Assembly: GCA_944474755.1 (NCBI GenBank)
Contig: OX104120.1
Location: 36,064,067-36,128,066, forward strand
Direction of reading: 5' to 3'
DNA: 64,000 nucleotides
Source: Limnoperna fortunei
Taxonomy: Eukaryota > Mollusca > Bivalvia > Mytilida > Modiolidae
Of the stretch, positions 23,701 through 31,060 are shown piece by piece. The stretch's first letter is position 1; each line of letters begins with the position of its first letter. The notes beneath the pieces were generated by a model. That model saw only the letters and a list, made by a program, of their open reading frames with translations, was not told where the DNA came from and did no database searches. The position numbers and the translations under genes are program-made.

Positions 23701-24619
23701 GAGAATCGGACTTCATGGATATCATTTGCGGCGATTCCCATTGTTATGAATGGTTTATTTCCATGTTTTTGTTTGTGGCGCAGTAATTCGATGTCCAGTT
23801 CTTCAATCCTCTTTTTGAAAGCTTCCCTAGTGTTTTCAATGAAATTTCTTGCAAATTGTGAGGGTCCAAAGTTGTTTCACATTTTTTTGTTGTCGTTTTT
23901 GTAATAATGTAAAATATAGGTACATTATTACAAAAACGACAACAAAAAAATGTGAAACAACTTTGGACCCTATGATAGATAACTAATTTATGTTCATATT
24001 GAAGATATCTTTGTACCGGTCAAGAATTCTTACTTTAAAAAAAAATCGTAAGGAGTGCAACTCCAAGGTTCCGACCGTGTATTAAAAGTTTTAAACAAGT
24101 GTATTGTCAACGCTTAATTTTAACCATAAAGAGTGTCCATCAACAATGCACGTTTATTGTTTAATAAACATCTTAATTAAAGCATATTTGCCGCCTGAGT
24201 GATTGCTACCTGTTGAGAATCGGACGAAACAGGTAAAAATCGATCGCCATTTGTAAGAATGTGTAATCGTGCATCGGAGACGGAATTGACATGATGGAAA
24301 TTCGTACGCGTCTGGGACGCATTAGATGTAAAAAAGGTGCGTCCAGAACTGAAAAGACGCGTACAATACGCATCTAGACACGTTGCGAGGATCCCTGACC
24401 TTTATAATTTTCAATTGACTTGGTAGTACAAGTAAATGAATCAAAACACCATACCTTCTCCATCTTTTCCCTCTTTCTTTGACTTCCACTCATCAAACAC
24501 ATTCTGTAGTATTCTGAAAGTAACTGTGTAATAACCATTTTCCTCTAGTTCTCCCTCAACTGTCAGATCCAATGGATCAATTTCTGTGAAGTCACTGTCC
24601 CAAAGAGATTTTACCCAGT
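8757..24619 (-). CDS. NCAPD3: Condensin-2 complex subunit D3, N-terminal part (8 exons; both ends incomplete)
   Basis: Condensin-II subunit D3 is a HEAT-repeat protein that works with SMC2, SMC4, NCAPH2 and NCAPG2 to compact chromosomes in the nucleus. Exons, in transcript order: 24,619-24,455; 19,279-19,194; 18,669-18,594; 17,275-17,195; 14,517-14,414; 12,847-12,761; 10,214-10,087; 8,796-8,757. Every intron is GT..AG and phases are compatible throughout, with no internal stop over ~255 codons. Recognisable matches to the known family include LWDSDFTEIDPLD, FWSVFVENEISH and IPGSIAFKVFHPV, then a basic linker, an acidic exon, and ISRLSLPGLAY. The first exon lies above 24,621 and was not found. 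No next exon was found below 8,757, so that intron exceeds 8.7 kb. The family assignment is from memory of the vertebrate sequence. Confidence 0.88.
8936..9523. mobile_element. 588-bp dispersed element, copy 1 (in an NCAPD3 intron)
   Basis: Matches 35,787-36,376 over its whole length, for example TTTGGTCCAGCTTATGCTCC, TCGTCTGCAGTTAAGGCGGG and AAATTTCCGTAGCAAATGTC. Ends are TATTCTAA and TTAGTATA, possible short inverted repeats. No ORF of note. Confidence 0.7.
10087..10214 (-). CDS. NCAPD3: NCAPD3 exon (seventh found)
   Basis: 128 bp encoding 42 residues beginning DLISLLETTSLRQSESSAYH. Acceptor CTTCAAG, donor GGTAATA. Starts in phase 0 and ends in phase 2, which fits the next exon exactly. 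Helical composition agrees with the HEAT-repeat region. Confidence 0.8.
10377..11535. mobile_element. hAT-like non-autonomous DNA transposon
   Basis: Terminal inverted repeats CAGGGATTTTCCTGCC and, inverted, CAGGGATTTTCCTACC, with GC-rich GGGGCC stretches just inside. Both ends are bordered by the 5-bp direct repeat GAATA (10,372-10,376 and 11,536-11,540). CAGGG termini with short target duplications fit hAT families (inference). The 74-codon minus ORF inside is not recognisable. From 11,540 to 12,440 I see only AT-rich intron. Confidence 0.7.
12440..12545 (-). mobile_element. SINE tail fragment
   Basis: Holds the 3' tail of the tRNA-derived SINE (CAGCAATTTTTCAGCTATAT, then GTGTCCAGTTTTTATTGG) and part of the body. 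The tRNA-like head is missing. Confidence 0.65.
12761..12847 (-). CDS. NCAPD3: NCAPD3 exon (sixth found)
   Basis: 87 bp, 29 codons in phase 0 at both ends. Begins DFGSDDESIEELAPQEITSF, an acidic stretch followed by a helix, as in the family after the basic linker. Acceptor TTGTTACAG, donor GTCAGA. Confidence 0.8.
12905..13005 (-). mobile_element. SINE tail fragment
   Basis: A second tail-only copy 60 bp past the exon: TTGTTTGAATGGCGTTTAAT then CAGCAATTTTTCAGCTATAT. The rest of the SINE is lost. Confidence 0.65.
13277..13945. mobile_element. Composite MITE-like repeat, copy 1
   Basis: TTATTACATGAATAGAATTTT at 13,279 is mirrored by ATTTTATTCATGTAATAAAA at 13,780. Next to it is a hairpin: ACTTTGATATACAGTCGCTA near 13,814 pairs with the segment ending GATAGCGACCTATATCAAAG near 13,936. 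The same composite lies at 19,289-19,745. Confidence 0.65.
14414..14517 (-). CDS. NCAPD3: NCAPD3 exon (fifth found): basic linker
   Basis: 104 bp, entering in phase 1 and ending in phase 0. Encodes a Lys/Arg-rich low-complexity linker (GGGKRKKSMSPAPSQ...), in the position of the basic linker of vertebrate D3. Acceptor TTTTTGCAG, donor GTATCC. A poorly conserved exon, placed mainly by phase and position. Confidence 0.75.
15033..15292 (-). mobile_element. Full-length tRNA-derived SINE with perfect target duplication
   Basis: Bordered by GTGAAATTGG at 15,023-15,032 and 15,293-15,302. On the minus strand it starts GGGGCCTTGGTGGC with an A-box-like region, then a B-box (GGGTTCGAGTCTC), a core containing TTGACAAGGATTGCCAG, and a tail ending AACATAATTCAAACAAAAA. 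Internal pol-III promoter boxes and the duplication define it as a SINE. Confidence 0.9.
15901..16070 (+). mobile_element. tRNA-derived SINE, 3'-truncated
   Basis: Plus-strand copy starting at the tRNA-like head (GGGTCTTGTTGTTAAGG), with GTGGGTTCCAGTCTC as the B-box region and the CAAGGATTGCCAGTTTTACT core. It stops at TTCCCCCACAATAAC before the tail. Confidence 0.8.
16085..16650 (+). repeat. Dispersed repeat with internal ~150-bp tandem units
   Basis: Repeated modules of GTGACCTTGAAAT, AGTTTCATTCAAAT-like and CAAACTTTTGAAGTTATTGT text, ending GGACGAACGGACGGACAGAT and GGGGTATAAAAA. This ending is familiar from bivalve repeats. No ORF. Confidence 0.55.
17195..17275 (-). CDS. NCAPD3: NCAPD3 exon (fourth found)
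   Basis: 81 bp entering and leaving in phase 1. Encodes SIAFKVFHPVLYEKAVDM and more; the FHPV block is one of the clearest family matches. Acceptor ATCAATAG, donor GTAAGA. Confidence 0.88.
17612..18502. repeat. 46-bp minisatellite in an NCAPD3 intron (~19 units)
   Basis: Unit built of CAGTGGTCAGCCTACCAATG, TCCACTCTACTTTGTCTACC and TGTCCA, with C/G/A variation at TGTC(C/G/A)A. 46 is 1 mod 3, so reading frames cycle, and all three plus frames stay open for hundreds of codons. Overlapping ORFs of up to 302 codons are by-products. A diverged echo is seen near 18,920-18,990. Confidence 0.95.
18594..18669 (-). CDS. NCAPD3: NCAPD3 exon (third found)
   Basis: 76 bp, in phase 0 and out phase 1. Encodes KTSNSTQKEAAILSASCYIK and MLSIP, leading into the FHPV exon. 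Acceptor ATTCAG, donor GTAAGT. It abuts the 46-bp minisatellite on its downstream side. Confidence 0.85.
19194..19279 (-). CDS. NCAPD3: NCAPD3 exon (second found)
   Basis: 86 bp, in phase 1 and out phase 0. Encodes FWSVFVENEISHKSLIALFA then YLMELGNK, matching the W-(T/S)-x-F-x-E-N-x-(V/I)-S-H block of the family. Acceptor TTGTTTCAG, donor GTGAGT. A MITE begins 10 bp upstream of the exon. Confidence 0.9.
19289..19745. mobile_element. Composite MITE-like repeat, copy 2
   Basis: Starts TGTTATTACATGAATAGAAT, with inverted counterpart TTTTATTCATGTAATTA near 19,603, then the diverged TTTGATATA...ATATCAAAG hairpin. Copy 1 is at 13,277. Its end lies within 10 bp of the splice acceptor of the exon at 19,279. 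Confidence 0.6.
19761..21350. mobile_element. Inverted-repeat element with a nested smaller one
   Basis: Left end AAGGCC-A(n)-TTATTAGCTTCTCAGGCCC is mirrored at 21,303-21,345 (GGCCCAAGAAGCTAATG, T run, GGCC). The right end is duplicated in a diverged form at 21,180-21,245. A possible coding remnant lies at 20,107-20,281 (SIKANAAAAIVKFEGY...) followed by GTAAGA. No transposase. From 21,350 to 23,126 I see no supported gene. Confidence 0.5.
20233..20979. mobile_element. Nested MITE-like element
   Basis: AGACAACTCGGACCG at 20,233 recurs inverted as AGTCCGAGTTGTCT at 20,966-20,979, and the similarity runs ~35 bp inward. Further GTTGTCC motifs lie inside. No ORF and no clear target duplication. 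Confidence 0.4.
23127..23985. mobile_element. Foldback-type element carrying a minus-strand ORF
   Basis: A ~65-bp block with ACATTATTACAAAAACGACA and GTGAAACAACTTTGGACCC occurs three times: direct at 23,138, inverted at 23,864-23,925, direct again at 23,917-23,975. The last two form a long hairpin. The block borders the ORF at 23,547-23,876, as terminal repeats would. Confidence 0.6.
23547..23876 (-). CDS. Uncharacterised ORF inside the foldback element
   Basis: Open for 109 codons before TAG at 23,547. The 5' part has no Met before residue 46 (23,741), and the frame runs into the inverted repeat, so an upstream exon or a truncation is likely. The first half is charged and helical (FIENTREAFKKRIEELDIEL). 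The second half is compact, with GIAANDIHEVRF, PCIPPEWQPFEGVP and a C-terminal HTLLYYLQRQYDEE. Coding-like composition, but I recognise no family. It could be element-encoded or a captured exon. Confidence 0.45.
   Translation of the reverse strand, partial: NNFGPSQFARNFIENTREAFKKRIEELDIELLRHKQKHGNKPFITMGIAANDIHEVRFSEDNQEEYLISYKNPCIPPEWQPFEGVPNGCVHTLLYYLQRQYDEEINIPQ
24455..24619 (-). CDS. NCAPD3: NCAPD3 exon (first found)
   Basis: 165 bp entering and leaving in phase 1. Encodes (D)WVKSLWDSDFTEIDPLDLTV and on to DGEG. It aligns with the vertebrate N-terminus around W-V-x(3)-W-x-x-D-F-T-E. The upstream acceptor TTTGTTTACAG means the Met just before it is intronic. Donor GTATGG. A core-repeat element begins 33 bp upstream. 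Confidence 0.9.
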
Positions 24620-24651
24620 CTGTAAACAAAGAAATTAATAGTATTCACAAT

Positions 24652-25612
24652 AAGTGTGGACACAGAAAAACGTCTCGCCTGCATTCCGCATCAGTAACGA
24701 AAATAAATTTCATCATAAGCATTACGTAAATAGCATTAAATATCAGCAGTGGCCTGTATACGAAATATTGTCACCATACCATGCATAGTTACAGGGGAAC
24801 AGCCGTAACCCAAAAACTTTAACATCAGCAACCTATACACCAATTGAGGTCAAGGTCAGGTGACACCTACCAGACAGTCATGTACTAGTCATCAGCAACC
24901 TATACACCAAATATTGTCATCCTACTATGCGTAGTTACAGAGGAACTGTCGTAACCCAAAAACTTTAACATAGTCGCTGGACCGTGAAATTGAGGTCAAG
25001 GTCAGGTGACACCTACCAGACAGTCATGTACATGTCATCAGCAACCTATACAACAAATATTGTCATCCTACCATGCGTAGTTACAGAGGAACTGTCGTAA
25101 CCCAAAAACTTTAACGTAGTCGCTGGACCATGAAATTGAGGTCAAGGTCAGGTGACACTTACCAGACAGTCATGTACTAGTCATCAGCAACCTATACACC
25201 AAATATTGTCATCCTACCATGCATAGTTGCAGAGGAATTGCCGTAACCCAAAAACTTTAACGTAGTCGCTGGACCGTGAAATTGAGGTCAAGGTCAGGTG
25301 ACACCTACCAGACAGTCATGTACTAGTCATCAGCAACCTATACACCAAATATTGTCATCCTACCATGCGTAGTTACAGAGGAACTGTCGTAACCCAAAAA
25401 CTTGAACATAGTCGCTGGACCGTGAAATTGAGGTCAAGGTCAGATGACAGGTGACTGACTGGCAAGTACTCATCATAAGCTACCTATGGACCAAATTTGA
25501 TGGACCTAGGGCTTGGGCTTACAAATATATGAAGCAAGATGTCAAGTGTTGCCGCCGCCGGATTCCCATACATATGTCTCGCCTCCAGCGACTTTCGTCG
25601 CAGGCGAGACAA
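24652..25612 (+). mobile_element. Core-repeat element with terminal hairpin, copy 2
   Basis: Same start and same 35-nt terminal hairpin (25,576-25,610) as the copy at 6,461. Repeat units start at 24,877, 25,023, 25,169 and 25,315, exactly 146 bp apart. The first unit is internally deleted around 24,830. Confidence 0.75.
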
Positions 25613-25650
25613 TAAAAATCGGTACCTGTATTAACACTGCCTAAAAAATC

Positions 25651-25872
25651 ACTAGGCAATGTAGCTGATTCCATGTAGCCATATCAGAAAATTACTTCCC
25701 ACCGAAATTCTTTAGAAATTCCAATTCAATTGACAATGAAGAGTCAATGCTAAAAATTAACACTAGATAATGCAGCTGATTCCATGTGGCCATATCAGAA
25801 AATTGCTAGCTACCAAAATTCTTACTAGAAATTCTAATTCAATTGACAATGACGATTCAATGCTACCAAAGC
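25651..25872. repeat. Two-copy tandem duplication (111-bp unit)
   Basis: ACTAGGCAATGTAGCTGATT at 25,651 and ACTAGATAATGCAGCTGATT at 25,762. Both are followed by CCATGT(A/G)GCCATATCAGAAA and CAATTCAATTGACAATGA. Confidence 0.8.
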
Positions 25873-27014
25873 TGGAAAAAAATGGAAACCAGTAATTTTA
25901 CTGCCAAAATATGAAATGTGAGTGGTAACAAAATGGTACCACTATCCAGAAAGTATGGAGTATGCCAGGCCTCAAAGTACATTTTAAAATCAGGTGGCAT
26001 CTTGGCAAACATGTTTAAATTCCACTGGCCAATTCAAAATTTTTAGTGGCCAACTACAAATTTAAGGTACTAGAAAACAAGTTTCTTTAAATATTTGTTA
26101 CATGTCTACTAGCCAAACCAACAATTTTCTCAAGTAATCTTTATAAAGATAAGCAAAACTTGTCTAGTTAAATACATGAACTGTTTCATCCAGTGAACGC
26201 TTTAATTTTTGTCGAAAAATTTGATTGGTTGCAAACACGCCATTTGACACATGAATACAATTCAAAACAAGTTATCACAACAGCAACAGATTTTTTCCCA
26301 GTTTTGAAGTAGCCAGACCTCCTTGATAGTTATTAAGTTGCAAATTATATAATGTTATTGATTTTTAGGGGTAAAAAAAGGCGACATACAGCTACTGTTC
26401 TGAATGACAGGGCGAAATTTGTGAAAACGGATATGGATTTGCCCTAACCAAATTATCACAAATTTGATCACCACCTTCTTCTTCTTTAGGTTAGAAATAT
26501 ACTATCGATAATCAATGATAACAGATTACATATTGTTTTGCATGCGTGGAGATCTACAGTAAGGCCATACAAAATTATATGTCTGTTTACGGTTACTCAA
26601 CCGACCCTAAATTTTGATGTGACCCTAGTTCATTTTATCTGTATATAAAAGAGAAAGTGAAAAAAAATATTAAAATACTACTACAATTTTTATGGAAAGT
26701 GATGTTCTGACTTCCATTTTTTATTAAAAACTCTTGAAAGGCAACCCGGATTGATGAAGTCTCATTATCAGGTTGTCCCACGTTGCCTTGTTCAAAAGCA
26801 AAGATTACTTGTTTTATGAGCTTTCAGTAATGACAGACCCGTCATTTTGAAAGGTCGCCAAATGGGGTCGTTTAATTTTATTCCAGTTTTTGGTCAGAAA
26901 TCATCGTGTTTTTGTCACAGCTTCTATGCACATATTTTGATAATAAAGGGAATAATCAGTGTAAACTGGTTCCCATCTGACTTTTACTTTGTACATTAAA
27001 TGAAGTAGAAAAAT

Positions 27015-27167
27015 ATGAGCAGAAACCAGTCCAAAGCAAAGAAATTCAATACGACAATTTCCGGAGTGGATATGAACTTGATGCCAGAGATTGCAAAATA
27101 TGATGCTGCTAGAGTTGAATTGAGCACTACATTACACAGATTTAAACATAATAAAAGGAGTATTTAG
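27015..27167 (+). CDS. Small ORF, unsupported
   Basis: ATG in an AAAATATGA context, 50 codons, beginning MSRNQSKAKKFNTTISGVDM and ending TAG. Polar and basic; no family recognised. It could be a first exon of a plus-strand gene divergent from NCAPD3, or chance. Otherwise 25,873-28,060 holds nothing I can name. Confidence 0.2.
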   Translation: MSRNQSKAKKFNTTISGVDMNLMPEIAKYDAARVELSTTLHRFKHNKRSI

Positions 27168-28061
27168 GCAGTCTCTTTCAAAAAATTGTAATTTCAATCA
27201 TTATAAATATTTGTAAAAGTGTATTTTACAGAAAAACATAATGTAACATGTTTGATAATTAATTCTTTTTTCAATGTAATGTTGAATTTCCCACAAATTT
27301 AACTTTGGGGGAATTGGAGCAAAACTTTCCATTTAAACATTGAAGGTTCCAGTGTGTGGAATCAGTTAAAAATTAAGCTGCATGCATAGATGTTGTCACT
27401 GCTGCTGCAAATGCTGCCGCCAAAAACATAGATGCCTTTCAAGTCTTGATTGCAGGTGGGAAGGGTCAGAAATTAAACACTCATACACTCAGTTCTTAAC
27501 ATTAACCAGCAAACCAGTTTTGATATATTCCATTATTCTTCTTTATTTACATGTAGATAGAAATGTACTATGTGTGTCTGACAGAATCTAAAGTAAGAGT
27601 ATGAATAGACAGTCTAAATCATGAATACTTTGATTTTTATTGATGCTTAGATCTTATCAATTTAAATTTACTTCAGTATACTCTGCTTTATAGTATGACA
27701 ATAATTTAATTCATCCTATTTCTATAGAAATAAGTACTAGTATATACATACAAAAAATGAAAAAAAAATAAATAAAATGAAAATGCCTACCTACCGTCCC
27801 TTTTTTTTTTACTATCTTGTAACCTTAAACAGACGTATTATTCTGTATGGCTTAAGACAATATATACAATTAAGCTGAATGCTTATTAATCAAAACATAC
27901 CAAATAATAATAATAAAAAAGTTGTGATTTAAAACTACATGTATGTACATTTAATGCTTTCCTGTTTATTTGATTGCACAGAGTACAGCAGGGGTTAGTT
28001 AGTACTCTGCTGTCGATAGATGTACCATGAACTACAGAAGCCGGAAATTGATTTCATCGTC

Positions 28062-28410
28062 ATTGCAGTATATATTGTGAAAGAAAAGAAAGAATGCCTG
28101 TATGAGTTTTTTTAGGAGGAGATATGTCTGTATAAGCGATGGTGGTTTTTTTCTTGTTCTTGAGTGTATGTAGGTCAGCTGGTATGGCAACTAGGTGATG
28201 AGTTATTTTGTACCACATGATTAGTCTTTTTTGAAGTCTACACTTGGAAAGTGGTTGTAGGTTTAATGTGTCTAGCATACCAGTGACACTACTAGTATTG
28301 TGGAATCTGTTACAGGTGTACAGGGCAGCTCATTATTGAACCGTTTCAATTTTCAACATGTCTGTTGTATAAGTAACCTAAACCGAACAAGAGTATTCCA
28401 GTTGGGAGCG
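28062..28410 (-). pseudogene. LINE (jockey-type) ORF2 C-terminal fragment
   Basis: In pieces on the minus strand it reads QLEYSCSV..., CNRFHNTSSVTGMLDTLNLQ, PLSKCRLQKRLIMWYKITHH and LVAIPADLH. This is the post-polymerase region typical of jockey-type elements. Several stops. The fragment is cut at 28,410 by the element at 28,411 and resumes at 30,963. Confidence 0.75.
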
Positions 28411-29141
28411 TCTTTTTACCACAGACCACCTTTGTATAACACAATATGACATTGAATGATTATTTTATTGAAATATAGAAAAAAATATAAGACAAATAAA
28501 TATTTAATATCAATATTTGTGGTTTGATTTAATATCTAGGTCAGGTGAGACAACTTTTGGGTACCACAGACCAGCTAATTATACCAAAGGCCACCATTTA
28601 AAGCCATAAAACCTTATATCATAACATTTCTTTTATAATGTTTCAATTATTCATTTTAAAAGCCTTTTCCAACAATATTTTGCTAAATATAGAAAACAAA
28701 CGTAAATTTCTATTTATGTTCTTAGTTGTCTAAATAAACATGTACATTTATGTATGTTTGATAAATGTAAAAACAAGAGAAATTGAAATCACACAATAAT
28801 TATTAGTCTTTATTCTTCTGTTGTCTATTAACTGTTTTTGAAGTATCTACTTTGGTGTCTAGATAAATCGGCCCATAACAAAATCGGCCTATACAAAATC
28901 GGCCAATAACAAAATCGACCCATGTCATAATCGGCCCAATATAATATAAAATGTAAAGTAAGATATATTACTGAAATAAATAAAATGTCAAATATATTTT
29001 TTTAAATATTTAACAGTCTGTGCAATAAGAATTTATGAGTAAAGGCCATTTGGGCCTACAACATGAAGGAACTTACAGGCCCAAAAAATTTATTGTGAAA
29101 TTTGATAAAAAGCAAATAAAGTTATTATTCATTTATTTTTA

Positions 29142-29527
29142 TTAAAAACAGTGTCCAGTTGTGTCTCGGTTGAAACTGTTTAACATGCTGAAGACCACGT
29201 CCTCACTCATCTCATTATCATCATCTGAAGTGACAGAGTAACATCCTGTTAAGTCATTCTGAAAAGACAAATACAAATGCGAAAAATTAGAAACGTACAA
29301 ATACTGTATTTACAACATGATACTGTTCGTGCATTTCCGATGTGTAAACGCGATGTTGACTATAAATTAAGAACAAAAAATATGGTTATCCGAACTTTCT
29401 TGATTTCCCCGACTATGAACAGAAAAGTTACCTGAGGATTACTAATTTACTAAATTAGAAGAAAATAAAATAACAACGATTATCTCCTTACCTTAGTGTG
29501 CACGTTTTCCTCCACGTGAAGTGTCAT
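29142..29527 (-). CDS. Small two-exon gene inside the 28,411-30,962 element
   Basis: Exon 1 at 29,527-29,492 begins ATG ACA and ends at donor GTAAGG (MTLHVEENVHTK). Exon 2 at 29,258-29,142 follows acceptor TTGTCTTTTCAG and encodes NDLTGCYSVTSDDDNEMSED then VVFSMLNSFNRDTTGHCF and TAA, 50 residues in all. Splice phase is 0 and AATAAA follows the stop within 10 bases. Upstream of the ATG the frame is open (KSLLIRSPRFKPTEKFQ) to a TGA, so a longer spliced product is possible. An acidic segment precedes an amphipathic helix. No family recognised. Probably element-encoded or captured. Confidence 0.4.
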
Positions 29528-30266
29528 TTGGAACTTCTCTGTTGGCTTGAAACGAGGCGATCTAATCAGCAGGGATTTCCGATGACATCAAATGCGCGTG
29601 CATCGTAAATCACTAAGGGATTTTCCACTTTTATGCACAAAAATACAAAAATTTATATAAAGAAAACATCGATTGAATGGTCAAGTGATCAAAATGGTTT
29701 ATCGATTGCACAACACAACTCGTTCTTCATGTTAAAGATATTAGGTCCGAACGAGTAATTATAAATAACACGCCACTCGGGCGTTCTTCCTGTTGATGTT
29801 TAGAGGCCCGAATCAGGTTTTACACGCCTCGGGCGTCGGGCGTGTGGCTTATTTCGCACACTGTTTAATGATTTAACTGTTACAGAATTTCTTAATAGTA
29901 ATTGTGATCATTTAATTGTATTGTTGTTTAACAATCATTCCATAATGAGTTATCGTTGATTAAACCTATTAATAGTCTTGTTGTGTTTTTTTTAATTAGC
30001 AATAATTGTTTCAACTTTGTATTTGTTTAATCATTTAAGATCAAAAGATTGATCTTTTTGTCTTTACGCACATACAAAGCACACACAAGCTATATAGCAT
30101 GGTTATACAAACATGAATTGGCAAAACATTACAGAAAAATACAAAGCTTAGCTTTCATGACCAAATGTACTGAGAAATTGTTAAAAAACTGAACATTGTC
30201 TTAGATTTTTTACCGAAAAATTATAAAAAGACGGTAAAATAATTATGGGTCCTCATTCTAACCGTG

Positions 30267-30473
30267 GATCCTGATCGATGTGTTGAATGTACCCGTAAAG
30301 TTACCACAAGACAGTATGCACTCCAATGTGACATGTGTAACCTGTGGCAGCACAGAATCTGCAATTCAGGCATCACCTAGACAGAGTATAGACAGATGGT
30401 CTGGAATCGTACCCTAGCATTTACGTGTAGTAAATGCAAAGAAACCCAAGAGGAAACTGCACCCTTTAGATGA
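30267..30473 (+). pseudogene. PHD-like zinc-finger remnant
   Basis: One frame gives the Cys4-His-Cys3 pattern in order: CVEC, then CDMC, LWQH, a Cys 4 residues on, and CSKC. This is the PHD-finger layout. A TAG at 30,378-30,380 breaks it and TGA at 30,471 ends it. PHD fingers occur beside FLYWCH/MULE domains in some animal elements (general knowledge), which would fit the host element, but no MULE domain is visible. Confidence 0.55.
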
Positions 30474-30962
30474 GATATATATGAAATATGTTTACTTAAA
30501 AATAATGATTCAGTTATTATTATTATTAAACTTATTGTTTTTTGTTGTTGATATTCATGTAATAAAAACTAAGAAAACATATTTATTAGTATTTTATTTA
30601 AAAAAACGTACATTGTTAGAACATAAATGCACAAACAAAGAAATAAAGTCAACAATACAATTAAATATATACATTTTCCATAATTCAAATAATATATTGT
30701 GGGCCGATTTTGTTATGTGCCGATTTTGATATGGGCCGAAATGTCAGGCGTTCTCTACTTTTAATGGTCTGCATGAGCTTGTCTCTTAAACAATTTTAAG
30801 AGAAGACATTTGAGATTAAACAAGTTTGTTTCTTATTCTAACAACTATATTTTTTATTGAAATTTTGAAGCCATAAATCACTTTAATTAAATTAAGGAGC
30901 TTAAATTAATGTCATATTATAGGTTATAAAAAGGTGGCCTGTGTCAGGCTGTGGTAAAAAGT

Positions 30963-31060
30963 TTGGGAGGACAAGTGCCTGTTATGCCAGTGTTTTTATT
31001 TAGCAGTTTGAAAAACAAGCTTTACTTGCACCGTGTGTTGGTGATAAAAAAAATGTGGAG
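30963..31060 (-). pseudogene. Upstream continuation of the split jockey-type LINE
   Basis: Minus-strand translation gives fragments IKTLA and QALVLP separated by a stop, as expected just before the LEYSCSV segment on the other side of the inserted element. From 31,060 to 32,690 I see no gene, only AT-rich sequence, loosely repeated GGGTC(C/T)TGGCTA text at 32,145-32,360 and a (TA)n run at 32,581-32,600. Confidence 0.5.

Larger units (their letters stand above)
28411..30962. mobile_element. Inverted-repeat DNA element inserted in a LINE; Mutator-like candidate
   Basis: Ends CTTTTTACCACAG and CTGTGGTAAAAAG are inverted, with further inverted similarity (GCCACC near 28,592 and 30,935). Flanks are 9-bp near-repeats TTGGGAGCG and TTGGGAGGA, 7 of 9 matching. 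The interrupted LINE continues in the expected protein register on both sides (LVLP before, QLEYS after), which proves insertion. Inside is a second inverted pair rich in AAAATCGGCC (28,868-28,945 and 30,690-30,741), which may be subterminal repeats or a nested element. Confidence 0.65.

Noticed and set aside
27375..27455. Ala-rich exon-like stretch (DVVTAAANAAAKNIDAFQVL) with a GCAG|GTGGGA donor
   Set aside because: The upstream acceptor is purine-rich and weak, no partner exon was found, and resemblance to electron-transfer flavoprotein alpha is too slight.
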